Assembly: GCA_034211175.1 (NCBI GenBank) | Contig: JAXHUH010000131.1 | Span: 1 to 49,056, forward strand | Origin: JAXHUH01 sp034211175 | Lineage (GTDB): Bacteria > Actinomycetota > Acidimicrobiia > Acidimicrobiales > CAIXPF01 | Direction: 5' to 3' | DNA length: 49,056 bases | In this document: positions 8,995 through 17,485 of the stretch, piece by piece | Layout of the letters: each line of letters starts with the position of its first letter | How positions within the stretch are numbered: position 1 is the stretch's first letter | Notes under the pieces: generated by a model | Databases searched by the model: none | What the model was told of the DNA's origin: nothing | What the model saw: only the letters and a program-made list of their open reading frames with translations | Made by a program: the position numbers and the translations under genes

Positions 8995-9366
8995 TCAGCC
9001 GTCGGCGGGCACGACCCGCAGGGTCGTGGCGGCGGCGCCGTCGGCGACCATGGCGTCCACGTAGACCGAGCGCCCGTACTTGGCCCGGTACGCCTCGTCG
9101 ATGCGATCGTCGTCGACCTCGGCCTCGCGGAACGCCACCGCACGCTCGTCGCCACCGGAGCGCAGGCGCCCGTGGCCGTTCGCCCGCGCGGCCCGGTACC
9201 AGGACCCGCCGGGCCCGTTGTAGGAACGGACGTAGAGCCCGTCGTCGACCCGCACGAGCCAGATGGTCGTGAACGAGCGCAGGCTGCCGTCCCGGCGTGC
9301 CGGTGCGACGTCGACCTCCCCGGTCGCGGCGATGGCCGCCAGCTCGTCGGTGCTCCACTCGTGCAT
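8995..9366 (-). CDS. DUF2255 family protein
   Basis: A 123-residue protein resembling the DUF2255 family, which is related in fold to deazaflavin/FMN-binding split barrels. It contains the WLVRVDDGLYVRSYNG and SWYRAARANGHGRL segments that define these small proteins. The ATG at 9366 follows GGAAGGAAG and gives the usual MHEWSTDELAAI start; the longer open frame upstream reads against the neighbouring regulator gene and is not real. It is divergent from the XRE regulator, which with its F420-type partner suggests a shared redox-related role. Biochemical function of the family is not known to me. Confidence 0.8.
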   Translation of the reverse strand: MHEWSTDELAAIAATGEVDVAPARRDGSLRSFTTIWLVRVDDGLYVRSYNGPGGSWYRAARANGHGRLRSGGDERAVAFREAEVDDDRIDEAYRAKYGRSVYVDAMVADGAAATTLRVVPADG

Positions 9367-9479
9367 CTGCTGCTTCCTTCCTCGTGGTCCCGCACCCAGC
9401 AGACCGCGGATCGGCCCCGGCCGGGAGACCACGTCGTCACGGGTACCACCAGGACCTCCCTGACGAACCGGGTCGCCCG

Positions 9480-9485
9480 TACCAT
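9480..9485 (+). promoter_or_regulatory. -10 element TACCAT, probable leaderless promoter
   Basis: TACCAT ends 7 bases before the GTG at 9493, so transcription should begin at or next to the start codon. No Shine-Dalgarno sequence is present. Confidence 0.5.
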
Positions 9486-9492
9486 CGTCGTC

Positions 9493-10404
9493 GTGGACAC
9501 CAGGACCGAGCTCCGGGAGTTCCTGACCACCCGACGTGACCGCGTCACGCCCGACCAGGTGGGCTTGCCCACCTACGGGACCCGCCGTCGGGTGAGCGGG
9601 CTGCGCCGCGAGGAGGTCGCCCTCCTCGCCGGCATCAGCGTCGAGTACTACACCCGACTCGAACGGGGGAACCCCGGCGGCGTCTCCGACGACGTCCTCG
9701 ACAGCGTGGCCCGGGCACTGCAGCTCGACGACGCCGAGCGGGCGCACCTGGACGACCTCGTCCGGGCCGCGAAGGACGATCGACCACCGCGCCGTCGCCG
9801 CACGCCGCGCCGTGTCCGCCCGGGCGTGCAACAGGTCCTCGACGCCATGACTGGCGCCGCGGCCTACGTTCGCAACGGGCGCCTCGACGTGCTCGCGGCC
9901 AACACGCTCGGGCGGGCCCTGCTCGCCGACGTGTACGACAGCCCCGCCCAACCGCCGAACCTCGCCCGGTTCAACTTCCTCGACCCGCGGGCGCCGGCGT
10001 TCTACCGGGACTTCGAGGCCGCGTCGGACGACTGCGTCGCCCTGCTGCGGGCCGAGGCCGGACGCGACCCCCACGACGACGAGCTCACCGGCCTCGTCGG
10101 CGAGCTGTCGACCCGCAGCGACGACTTCCGGGTCCGGTGGGCGAACCACGACGTGAAGTTCCACCGGACCGGCAACAAGGCGCTGCACCACCCGCTGGTC
10201 GGGGACCTCGACCTCGGCTACGAGGCACTCGAGCTGCCGGGCGACCCCGGCCAGTCCCTGATCGTGTACACCGCGGCGCCGAACACGCCGACCCGCCAGG
10301 CGCTCGACCTCCTCGCCAGCTGGGCCTCGCCGCCCGCCCCGGGCGACGCCGACGCAGCCGCCCGCGCCGAGGACACCACGAACGATCCCGCCGACCGTCG
10401 GTGA
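9493..10404 (+). CDS. XRE-family regulator with MmyB-like ligand domain
   Basis: A 303-residue transcription regulator. The N-terminal helix-turn-helix (residues 37-59, LRREEVALLAGISVEYYTRL) is followed by an MmyB-like domain. The YYTRLERG and LDAMTGAAAYVRNGRLDVLAAN segments are typical of the actinobacterial helix-turn-helix/MmyB class, which often controls adjacent short-chain dehydrogenases or oxidoreductases. GTG 9493 is chosen because the family protein begins a few residues before RTELREFL and a TACCAT -10 box fits a leaderless start. Its stop is 4 bases before the next gene, an F420-type oxidoreductase that is a likely target. Confidence 0.9.
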   Translation: MDTRTELREFLTTRRDRVTPDQVGLPTYGTRRRVSGLRREEVALLAGISVEYYTRLERGNPGGVSDDVLDSVARALQLDDAERAHLDDLVRAAKDDRPPRRRRTPRRVRPGVQQVLDAMTGAAAYVRNGRLDVLAANTLGRALLADVYDSPAQPPNLARFNFLDPRAPAFYRDFEAASDDCVALLRAEAGRDPHDDELTGLVGELSTRSDDFRVRWANHDVKFHRTGNKALHHPLVGDLDLGYEALELPGDPGQSLIVYTAAPNTPTRQALDLLASWASPPAPGDADAAARAEDTTNDPADRR

Positions 10405-10408
10405 CCCG

Positions 10409-10750
10409 ATGCCCCACGACGACTACTGCTACCTGACCACCACCGGCCGCCGCACCGGCCGGCCCCACCGGATCGAGATCTGGTACGGCGCCGACGGCGA
10501 CCGCCTCTACCTGCTGGCCGGCGGCGGCCGAGCCGCCGACTGGGTGCGGAACCTCCTCGCCGACCCGTCGGTGCTGGTGGAGCTGCACGGCGAGAACCGT
10601 CCGGCCACCGCCCGCGTCGTGGAGGACGGCGACGAGGCCGAACGGGCGCGGACGCTCGTCTACGAGAAGTACGCACCGAGGACCCGCGACGACCTCACCG
10701 GCTGGCGGGCCCGGGCTCTGCCGGTCGCCATCGAACCGGCGGCACCGTAG
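10409..10750 (+). CDS. deazaflavin (F420)-dependent nitroreductase family protein
   Basis: A 113-residue split-barrel protein of the Ddn/DUF385 type. The start YLTTTGRRTGRPHRIEIWY is the family signature, followed by LAGGGRAADWVRNLLADPSVLVEL. Members bind F420 or F420H2 and reduce or bind diverse small molecules. It begins 4 bases after the XRE regulator stop and is almost certainly co-transcribed. The protein is somewhat short but complete. The physiological substrate cannot be read from sequence. Confidence 0.88.
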   Translation: MPHDDYCYLTTTGRRTGRPHRIEIWYGADGDRLYLLAGGGRAADWVRNLLADPSVLVELHGENRPATARVVEDGDEAERARTLVYEKYAPRTRDDLTGWRARALPVAIEPAAP

Positions 10751-10767
10751 GGCCCACGGTCACGTCG

Positions 10768-10783
10768 TCGCCGCCGGCGGCGA
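10768..10783. terminator. GC palindrome between convergent genes
   Basis: TCGCCGCCGGCGGCGA is a perfect 16-bp palindrome that abuts the stop codon of the sulfatase maturase and lies 18 bases after the oxidoreductase stop. It may act as a short bidirectional terminator; there is no T-run. Confidence 0.4.
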
Positions 10784-12214
10784 TCAGCCCGTGGTCGGCG
10801 CCGGCCCGGGCGGCTCACCGGCCGCGGCGCGCACCCGGGGTCGCGGTCGCCCGAGCGTCACCGGCACCGGCTCGGCGCCCGCCGGGCCCGGCGCGGCCGG
10901 GGCCCCGGCTCCGTGGCAGCGCTTCGTCTTGCGCCCGCTGCCGCACGGGCACGGGTCGTTGCGGCCGGCCCGGCGGACGACGTCGGCGAACGTCAGGCCC
11001 TCGCGCTCGGCGATCGCCATGATCTCGGTCGGCTGGCGCCGCGAGCGGAGCAGGTCGACGATGCGGCGCATCGGCTCGTCGATGTGGCCGAAGAAGCGCT
11101 TGTAGCCGGCGCACAGGTAGTTGAGGCCGCCTTCGCCGTCCGGGGTCGTGATGAACCGGTTCTTGGGGCACTCCCCGTGGCACGCGAAGCGGACGTCGCA
11201 CTCCCGGCAGTACTGCGGCAGCTCGTCCCGCTTGGCCGTGCCGAAGTCCCGCTGGGCCGGCTTGGCCACCAGCTCGACGATCTGCGTGTCGACGATGTTG
11301 CCGAGCCGGTGGTCGGGGTCGACGAAGTGGTCGCACGAGTACAGGTCGCCGTTGTGCTCGAGCGCCAGCCCGCGGCCGCAGGTCTCCTCGAACACGCACA
11401 GCCCGGCGGGCAGGCCCGACCAGGTGGCCACGGCGGCCTCGAAGGTCTGGACGAACACCTCGCCGACGTCGTGGCGGACCCACTCGTCGAACACCGTCAC
11501 CAGGAACTCGCCGAACTGCTCGGCGCCGACGGAGCGCTCCGACACCTTCGTGCCCGACAGCTCGGCAGGTCGGCCGTGCTCGTCGAGGCGCTCGACGATC
11601 GGGATGAACTGGATCCACTCGGCGCCGGCGTCGTCACGCAGGAACCGGTAGGTCTCGAGCGGGTGGGCGCCGTTCACGCGGTTGACCGTGGTCAGGATGT
11701 TCACGTCGACGCCGTGGCGCTGGAGGAGCCGCAGGCCCGCCATCACGTCGTCGAAGGTGCCGCCGCCCCGCTTGTTGACCCGGTGGGCGTCGTGGAGTCG
11801 CCGGGGGCCGTCGAGGCTGAGACCGACGAGGAAGTCGTGGGCGGCGAGGAGCTCGCACCACTCGTCGGTGAGCAGCGTGCCGTTCGTCTGCAGTGCGTTG
11901 CGCACGGTCTGGCCGTCGCGGCGGTGGTGCTCCTCCATCTCGACGACCCGGCGGAAGAAGTCGACCCCCATCAGCGTGGGCTCGCCGCCCTGCCAGGTGA
12001 TCGTCACCTCGGGGCCGCGGGTGGCCTCGATCATCTGGGAGACGTACGCCTCGGCGACCTCGTCGGGCATCCGGAAGCGGTCACCCGGGTACAGCGCCTC
12101 CTTGTCGAGGAAGTAGCAGTAGCTGCACCCGAGGTTGCAGATCGCGCCCGTCGGCTTGGACATCACGTGCACCGAGGGCGGCGGCCACGCGCCACCGGTG
12201 TGCTCCGGGCTCAT
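10784..12214 (-). CDS. anaerobic sulfatase-maturating enzyme, radical SAM/SPASM, with C-terminal SEC-C motif
   Basis: A 476-residue radical SAM enzyme that converts the active-site Cys (or Ser) of sulfatases to formylglycine. Cys26, Cys30 and Cys33 (CNLGCSYC) bind the SAM-cleaving [4Fe-4S] cluster, followed by TWQGGEPTL. The SPASM part has clustered cysteines (CGRGLALEHNGDLYSCDH, YCRECDVRFACHGECPKNR). At about residues 425-441 is a SEC-C zinc motif (NDPCPCGSGRKTKRCHG), then a Pro/Ala-rich tail. It lies 61 bases downstream of a sulfatase with a Cys-type motif, its obvious client, in an operon led by a PadR regulator. Confidence 0.94.
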   Translation of the reverse strand: MSPEHTGGAWPPPSVHVMSKPTGAICNLGCSYCYFLDKEALYPGDRFRMPDEVAEAYVSQMIEATRGPEVTITWQGGEPTLMGVDFFRRVVEMEEHHRRDGQTVRNALQTNGTLLTDEWCELLAAHDFLVGLSLDGPRRLHDAHRVNKRGGGTFDDVMAGLRLLQRHGVDVNILTTVNRVNGAHPLETYRFLRDDAGAEWIQFIPIVERLDEHGRPAELSGTKVSERSVGAEQFGEFLVTVFDEWVRHDVGEVFVQTFEAAVATWSGLPAGLCVFEETCGRGLALEHNGDLYSCDHFVDPDHRLGNIVDTQIVELVAKPAQRDFGTAKRDELPQYCRECDVRFACHGECPKNRFITTPDGEGGLNYLCAGYKRFFGHIDEPMRRIVDLLRSRRQPTEIMAIAEREGLTFADVVRRAGRNDPCPCGSGRKTKRCHGAGAPAAPGPAGAEPVPVTLGRPRPRVRAAAGEPPGPAPTTG

Positions 12215-12275
12215 CCGACCTCGATTCCCCGGGCGGCCCGGGTCCCCCGAACGACGACCTGCCGGGGCCAGCCTC

Positions 12276-14057
12276 TCACGCCGCGCCGTCGAGCGCGGTC
12301 GCGAGCCGCCCGTCGAGCCGGCGCACGGCCTCGGCGGTGAGCTGCGCGGCCGCGGCGAGGTCGAGCAGGCTGGCCCGCGGCGCCATCGTCAGCAGCTCAC
12401 TGGCGACGAGATCGGCGGCCTCCTCCCGCACGATCGGGCCGGCGACCCCGTCGTCGAGGAGGAGCGGCAGTGGCCGCTCCAGCAGCTCCAGGGCCGTCAG
12501 CTCGGCCCGCGGCGGCAACGGTTCGGCGATCGCGGCGGCGCGGGTGGCGTCGAGCGCGACCCGCAGGTGGGACGCGTCGGGCGGACCGTGGGCGGGGAGG
12601 CCGAGCCGCTCGTACTCGCCCGCCGGCGCGTCCTCGGCCCGCATCCGCTCGACGAGGAGCCCGAGCATTCGCAGCTCGAGCTCGTCGTCGATGATCGGCC
12701 GCTCCTGGCCCGGGTCGGTCTCGAGGTCGAACAGGAGCGTCCCGTGGATCCACGGGTTCATGAACTGGCTGCGGGCGGGGACCTTCATCGTCCGCAGGCC
12801 CTTGGTGAACGTGAACGGGTCGGCCGGCTCCCACGCGGCGAGCTCGCCGACCCCGAACCGGGACCGCATGTGGGTCGGCATCAGCGTGTGGTGCGCGAGC
12901 GGTGCGTTGGTCCGGTCGGCAGGACCCCGCATGTACGTGTAGCGGCCGTCGGTGACGTTGACGTGCGAGCCGAAGAGGCCGAACAGCGCGCCGGGCCGCA
13001 GCGGTGTGCCGTCGCCCGCGATCACGCCGGCCAGGTCGTGGCCGGTCGTGTCGGCGCTCGCCTCGACGCCGAAGAAGTCGAGCAGCGTCGGCGCGAGGTC
13101 GATGGTCTGGGCCAGCGCGTCGCAGCGCTCGCCGCGCCGGGCGGCCCGTGGGTCCCACACGAAGAACGGCAGGTGGATCAGCTCGTCGTACCACGGCATC
13201 ACCGACTTGGCCCACCAGCCGTGCTCGCCGAGCAGGAAGCCGTGGTCGGTGTTGACGATGAGCATCGTGTCGTCCCACATGTCGTGGGCGTCCATGGCGT
13301 CGAGGAGCCGGCCGAGCGACTTGTCGCACATCGACACCAACGCCGCGTAGGAGCGGCGGGCCGCCTCGATGAGCTCCGGCGACTCGGACACCTTCTGGTA
13401 GCCGGGCCAGTCGAAGTGGTCGGCGTCGGGGTCGTCGAGCTCGCCGTAGAGCTTCTTGAACTCGTCGTGGACGAAGAACGGCTCGTGGGGGTCGAACAGC
13501 TCGATCTGGAGCATCCACCGGTCGGCGTCGGCGTTGGTGTGGAGGAAGTGGAGGCCGGCGTCGACGGTCAGGGTCTGGCTGTGCTCGGCCTCGCTCGCCA
13601 TGTAGGTGCGGTTGACGGCGTCCTGGCGGCGCATCCGCCCGAGCATCCCGCCGTCCTCACCGCCCGGGTCGACGACGCCCTTCCACGGGTCGCCCTCCTG
13701 GCCGCGGAAGAACTCCCAGGTCGAGTACCGGGTGTGGTAGGTCGCCCCGCCGTCCTCCCAGTAGTGCTGGTGGTCGCTCGCGAGGTGGGTGTGGACCCCG
13801 GCCCGGCGCAGCATCTCGGGCATCGAGTCGTCGAACGGCTCGAGCGGGCCCCAGCCCCGGTGCAGGAAGTTGTGGCGACCGGTGTGCATCTCGCGACGGG
13901 CCGGCATGCACGGCATCGAACCCGCGTAGAAGTGGTCGAAGGTGACGGTCCGCTCGGCGAGGCGCTCGAAGTTCGGCGCCTGCACGACCGTGTCCGCCGC
14001 GTACGGCGGGAGCATGTGGCGGTTGAGGCTGTCGAACATGAGGACGACGGCACGCAT
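12276..14057 (-). CDS. sulfatase, Cys-type
   Basis: A 593-residue hydrolase of sulfate esters from the alkaline-phosphatase superfamily. Cys50 in SMPCMPARREMHTG fits the C-x-P-x-R signature and is the residue turned into formylglycine. Metal/active-site segments include LMFDSLNR near the start and MLIVNTDHGFLLGEHGWWAKS in the middle. It has no signal peptide, so it should be cytoplasmic, unlike many polysaccharide sulfatases. Its ATG overlaps the PadR stop as ATGA. The C-terminal 100 residues extend beyond the sulfatase core and are helical. The substrate is unknown. Confidence 0.93.
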   Translation of the reverse strand: MRAVVLMFDSLNRHMLPPYAADTVVQAPNFERLAERTVTFDHFYAGSMPCMPARREMHTGRHNFLHRGWGPLEPFDDSMPEMLRRAGVHTHLASDHQHYWEDGGATYHTRYSTWEFFRGQEGDPWKGVVDPGGEDGGMLGRMRRQDAVNRTYMASEAEHSQTLTVDAGLHFLHTNADADRWMLQIELFDPHEPFFVHDEFKKLYGELDDPDADHFDWPGYQKVSESPELIEAARRSYAALVSMCDKSLGRLLDAMDAHDMWDDTMLIVNTDHGFLLGEHGWWAKSVMPWYDELIHLPFFVWDPRAARRGERCDALAQTIDLAPTLLDFFGVEASADTTGHDLAGVIAGDGTPLRPGALFGLFGSHVNVTDGRYTYMRGPADRTNAPLAHHTLMPTHMRSRFGVGELAAWEPADPFTFTKGLRTMKVPARSQFMNPWIHGTLLFDLETDPGQERPIIDDELELRMLGLLVERMRAEDAPAGEYERLGLPAHGPPDASHLRVALDATRAAAIAEPLPPRAELTALELLERPLPLLLDDGVAGPIVREEAADLVASELLTMAPRASLLDLAAAAQLTAEAVRRLDGRLATALDGAA

Positions 14058-14707
14058 CAGGGCACCTCGGAGAGGCCGGGCCCGGTCGGGTCGGGTGCGT
14101 CGACCGGGCGGAGCGGGTTCGGTTGGTCCGGGTGGGGCACACCCCCGGCGGCGAGCACGTCGCGCAGCTCGGCACATGCGGCGACGTGGTCGTCCATCCG
14201 GGACGCGCCCCGGGCGTGCTGCCAGTTCATCAGCGCGCCGGTGAGCGCGGCGTCGATCGACGAGCCCGGCTCGTACCACTCGGTGCGGTCGCGGTCCCGG
14301 TCACGGGCGATCTGTCGGCGACGGAAGGCGAGCTCGGCGTCGAGCAGCTCGATCACCGCGTCGCGGCCGAGGTGGGCGGCCCGGAACCGGAGATGGACGG
14401 AGAGGTCCTGCCCGCCGGGCAGGTCCGACGGGTGGTACGGCTCGCGCAGCCACGCGTGGAACGCCGCGGCGCCCTCGGCGGTGACGTGGTGGCGCTTGGC
14501 GTCGCGGGCACCGAGGCGGGGCTCGACCTCGTGGGCGAGCCAGCCGTCGGCCTCCATCCGGCGCAGCGATCGGTACACCTGGGTCATCGACGTGTTCGAC
14601 CGCAGGAAGCGGCCCGTCGAGTCCATGAAGCGCTGGAGCTCGTAGCCGGTGCGGGGGCGCTCGAGGAGCACGCCGAGCAGGATCAGCTCGAGCCTCACCC
14701 TGGCCAA
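14057..14707 (-). CDS. PadR-family transcriptional regulator
   Basis: A regulator of about 216 residues. The PadR winged helix is at the N-terminus (LELILLGVLLERPRTGYEL, then MTQVYRSLRRMEADGWL), followed by the VirR/AphA-like C-terminal helical domain (AFHAWLREP, FRRRQIARDRDRDR). I place the start at TTG 14707, which has GGGAGG four bases upstream; the GTG at 14698 is a near alternative, and the ATG at 14809 would add 34 residues with no family similarity. It heads the sulfatase/maturase operon and probably represses it. A perfect palindrome at 14803-14818 lies about 100 bases upstream. Confidence 0.88.
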   Translation of the reverse strand: MARVRLELILLGVLLERPRTGYELQRFMDSTGRFLRSNTSMTQVYRSLRRMEADGWLAHEVEPRLGARDAKRHHVTAEGAAAFHAWLREPYHPSDLPGGQDLSVHLRFRAAHLGRDAVIELLDAELAFRRRQIARDRDRDRTEWYEPGSSIDAALTGALMNWQHARGASRMDDHVAACAELRDVLAAGGVPHPDQPNPLRPVDAPDPTGPGLSEVP

Positions 14708-14802
14708 CCGGCCTCCCTCACGCTCCGTCCATCCACTCCAGCCATCTGCTCCGGCCTTCTCCTCGGACCAGGCGGCCACCGCGCTCACAGCGGCGGCTGA
14801 CC

Positions 14803-14818
14803 ATTGCACATGTGCAAT
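14803..14818. promoter_or_regulatory. 16-bp perfect palindrome ATTGCACATGTGCAAT
   Basis: It lies between the divergent PadR and SorC genes. The ATGCAC/TGCAC core recurs in the inverted repeat at 14921-14944, so both may bind the SorC regulator, or this one may serve PadR. Confidence 0.6.
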
Positions 14819-14920
14819 ACCCGGTCAAGCAACGTCGGCTCGGGTGCCGAGCCGACGGGAGACGATCGACGGGGATCTCGGCGCCGGGCGAGACGCGGTC
14901 CCGGCCGTTGCACCATCGTG

Positions 14921-14944
14921 TGTCCATGCACGGGTGCATGGACA
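14921..14944. promoter_or_regulatory. perfect inverted repeat, probable SorC operator
   Basis: Arms TGTCCATGCAC and GTGCATGGACA are separated by GG, a perfect 11-bp dyad 90 bases upstream of the SorC start. SorC/DeoR-type regulators bind such dyads, and autoregulation is likely (inference). Confidence 0.7.
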
Positions 14945-15034
14945 TGCAGCTAGGCTTCCCGGCCACTGCCGACAGGGCGACGACGGGACCCGTCACCCCG
15001 GGCGGATGCCGCCGGGAGCACCGGTGGCCGGAGC

Positions 15035-16060
15035 ATGACGAGGAGCACCGAAGCGGTGGCTGAACGCGAAGCTCGCCGGGTGTCGATGGTAGAGGGCGTC
15101 GACGTACCGCCCGAGCACCTCCGCCTGCTGTGCAAGGTCGCGCGGATGTACCACGAGCGGGGACTGCGCCAGCCGGAGATCGCCGCGCAGCTCCACATCT
15201 CCCAGCCGCGGGTGTCGCGCCTGTTGAAGAAGGCCGTCGAGACGGGCATCGTCCGCACGACCGTGGTGACCCCCCGGGGGATCCACGCCGAGCTCGAGGA
15301 CCTCGTCGAGCAGCGCTACGACCTGCGCGACGTGATCGTGGCCGACACCGGCGAGCAGGCCGACGAACGGGTCCTGCTGCCCGCGCTCGGTGCGGCCGCC
15401 GCCGAGTACCTGGAGACGACGCTCACCGGCGCCGACCGCATCGGCATCTCGTCGTGGAGCTCGACGCTGCTGACCGGCGTCGAGATGATGCGGTCCCGCC
15501 CGGCGAAGATGGCCGACAGCGTCGTGCAGGTCCTCGGCGGCCTCGGCGCCCAGAACGCCCAGGCCCACGCCACCCGCCTCACCGTGCGCCTCGCCCAGGT
15601 CACCGGCGCCGAGGCCGTCTACCTGCCGGCGCCCGGGCTCGTCGGCTCCTCCACCACCCGCGACGCGCTCGTCGCCGACGGCCACGTGGCGTCGGTCATG
15701 GCGACCTATCCGGAGCTGACCGTGCTCCTCGCCGGCGTCGGCTCGCTCGAGCCCTCGGAGCTTCTGCGCGAGAGCGGCAACGCGGTCGCCGAGTCAGAGC
15801 AGGAGGAGCTGCGGGCGCAGGGCGCGGTCGGCGACATCTGCCTGCGCTTCTTCGACGAGGCGGGCGCGCACGTGCCGTCCGGCCTCGACGACCGGGTGAT
15901 CGGGATCGACGCGACCACGCTGCGCACGATCCCCCGCCGGGTCGCCGTCGCGGGCGGCGAACGGAAGTTCACCGCCATCCGCGCCGCGCTGCGGGGCGAT
16001 TGGGCCAACGTCCTCATCACCGACCTGAGCACCGCGCAGCGCCTGGCCGACGCGGCCTGA
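15035..16060 (+). CDS. SorC-family sugar-binding transcriptional regulator
   Basis: A 341-residue regulator with an N-terminal helix-turn-helix (about residues 45-67, RQPEIAAQLHISQPRVSRLL) and a C-terminal sugar-phosphate-binding domain shared with sugar isomerases (GADRIGISSWSSTL, LGGLGAQNAQAHATRL, YLPAPGLVGS). SorC proteins respond to phosphorylated sugars and control adjacent catabolic operons. It is transcribed toward the isomerase/transketolase/kinase/ABC cluster, which it probably regulates. The ATG at 15035 has GGAG close upstream. An inner start at Met18 is possible. Two palindromes upstream fit autoregulation. Confidence 0.93.
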   Translation: MTRSTEAVAEREARRVSMVEGVDVPPEHLRLLCKVARMYHERGLRQPEIAAQLHISQPRVSRLLKKAVETGIVRTTVVTPRGIHAELEDLVEQRYDLRDVIVADTGEQADERVLLPALGAAAAEYLETTLTGADRIGISSWSSTLLTGVEMMRSRPAKMADSVVQVLGGLGAQNAQAHATRLTVRLAQVTGAEAVYLPAPGLVGSSTTRDALVADGHVASVMATYPELTVLLAGVGSLEPSELLRESGNAVAESEQEELRAQGAVGDICLRFFDEAGAHVPSGLDDRVIGIDATTLRTIPRRVAVAGGERKFTAIRAALRGDWANVLITDLSTAQRLADAA

Positions 16061-16332
16061 CCGGGGCCCGGGCGGGGCCGCGGCGCGCCCGCCGATTCGA
16101 GCTACACCTCGTCGGCGCCGATGTCGATCCTCCCGGTGGGCGCCGGCGTGGCTGCGCGACCCGGCGAGGCCCCTGGTTTCACCCGGTTCGAGGATCTCGA
16201 TGGCAATCGACGGCCGCCCCGCCAGCCGAGGACACCTCCGCCCGGGAACCGACAGGGCGCTGACCAGCGACGCGCGCCTTCTGACGTGGGGGCGAACTGC
16301 CCGAGCGCTCGCTCGGCTGCGCTCTGTGACCG
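16061..16332. other. intergenic region before sugar operon
   Basis: About 270 GC-rich bases with no convincing gene on either strand. A GC-rich dyad follows the SorC stop, and a promoter sits at the right end. Neither SorC-like palindrome seen upstream of the regulator recurs here. Confidence 0.5.
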
Positions 16333-16362
16333 TTGACACCGAACGTTCACCGTGCGTATGGT
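16333..16362 (+). promoter_or_regulatory. sigma70-type promoter TTGACA-N18-TATGGT, leaderless
   Basis: A consensus -35 (16333-16338) and good -10 (16357-16362) separated by 18 bases. The palindrome GAACGTTC lies in the spacer and could be an operator. The ATG at 16369 is only 6 bases from the -10, so the mRNA probably starts at the start codon. Confidence 0.75.
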
Positions 16363-16368
16363 GGCTGC

Positions 16369-17385
16369 ATGCCTGATCGACAACGAATAGATAATCAGAA
16401 CCTTCCGACCTTCGGAGCAGGCATCTGGCACTTCGGTCGCTACGTCGACCGGTACGCGACCGACGGGTACGGACCGCCGGTCTCGACGCTCGAGGCGATC
16501 GACAAGGCGGGAGAGGTCGGCTGGCTCTCGGTCGTCGACCTGAACTTCCCGTTCAACCCGCCCGATCTGGCGGTCGACGAGGTCCACGACGCGCTGAAGC
16601 GCAACGAGCTGCGCGCCATCGCCGTGACCCCGGAGATCTACACCCGCCGCTTCAGCCGCGGCGGGTTCACCAACCCCGATCCCGAGATCCGCCGCGAGGC
16701 GATCGAGCTCGTCGCCCGTGGCGCCGAGGTCGCCCGGGAGCTGGGCTGCGACTACGTGAAGCTGTGGCCGGGCCAGGACGGGTGGGACTACCCGTTCCAG
16801 GTCGACCACGGCGAGATCTGGCAACTGTCGCTCGACGCGGTGAAGGAGCTGGCGACCAGGTTCTCCGACCTGCGCTTCGCCATCGAGTACAAGCCCCGCG
16901 AGCCCCGCAACCGGATGGTGTTCTCGTCGGTCGCCCGCACGCTGCTGGGCATCGAGGAGATCGGCCTCGACAACGTCGGGATCCTCCTCGACTTCGGCCA
17001 CTCGCTCTACGGCGGCGAGACCCCGGCGGACGCGGCCCGCATGGCCATCTCCCGCGGGCGGCTCTTCGCCATCGACGTCAACGACAACTTCCGGGGCTGG
17101 GACGACGACATGGTCGTCGGCTCGGTCCACCTCACCGAGACCTTCGAGTTCTTCCTCGCCCTCGCCGACGCCGGCTGGGAGGGGGTCTGGCAGCTCGACC
17201 AGTTCCCGTTCCGGGAGGACTCGGTCGATGCGGCGAAGGCCGGTGTCGAGACGATGATCGCCATCCACCGGGCCATCCAGCTCCTCGATCGCGAGGCGCT
17301 GGCCGACGCGCAGAAGCGCCAGGACGCCCTGGCCGCCCAGCGCATCGCGAAGGCGGCCCTGCTGGCCGCGCAGACCGAGGCCTGA
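16369..17385 (+). CDS. sugar isomerase/epimerase, xylose-isomerase-like TIM barrel
   Basis: A 338-residue TIM-barrel protein of the AP-endonuclease-2/xylose isomerase superfamily. Likely metal and substrate ligands appear at the ends of successive strands: FAIEYKPREPRNRM (Glu), GILLDFGHSLYGGE (Asp, His), FAIDVNDNF (Asp) and the last strand WQLDQFPF. It should interconvert an aldose and a ketose (or epimerise). It is first gene after the SorC-controlled promoter and is followed by a split transketolase and a kinase, so it likely makes the ketopentose that the kinase phosphorylates. ATG 16369 is preferred over the TTG at 16333, which is the -35 box. An apiose isomerase role is possible. Confidence 0.85.
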   Translation: MPDRQRIDNQNLPTFGAGIWHFGRYVDRYATDGYGPPVSTLEAIDKAGEVGWLSVVDLNFPFNPPDLAVDEVHDALKRNELRAIAVTPEIYTRRFSRGGFTNPDPEIRREAIELVARGAEVARELGCDYVKLWPGQDGWDYPFQVDHGEIWQLSLDAVKELATRFSDLRFAIEYKPREPRNRMVFSSVARTLLGIEEIGLDNVGILLDFGHSLYGGETPADAARMAISRGRLFAIDVNDNFRGWDDDMVVGSVHLTETFEFFLALADAGWEGVWQLDQFPFREDSVDAAKAGVETMIAIHRAIQLLDREALADAQKRQDALAAQRIAKAALLAAQTEA

Positions 17386-17400
17386 CTCGTCGGGCCCCGA

Positions 17401-17437
17401 CCGGGCCGTGCGCCACTCCCCCGGGCGCACGGCCCGG
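17401..17437 (+). terminator. intra-operon hairpin after isomerase gene
   Basis: A perfect 14-bp stem (CCGGGCCGTGCGCC with GGCGCACGGCCCGG, 9-base loop) 15 bases after the isomerase stop. No T-run follows, so it may be a partial terminator or an mRNA-stabilising stem that sets expression of the isomerase above that of downstream genes. Confidence 0.6.
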
Positions 17438-17485
17438 ACCCGACCCCTGGCTGTGAATGAACCGTCAATACAGAATGGACATGAC

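Noticed and set aside
12135..14645. 836-codon plus-strand frame antisense to sulfatase and PadR
   Set aside because: Antisense shadow lacking recognisable domains.
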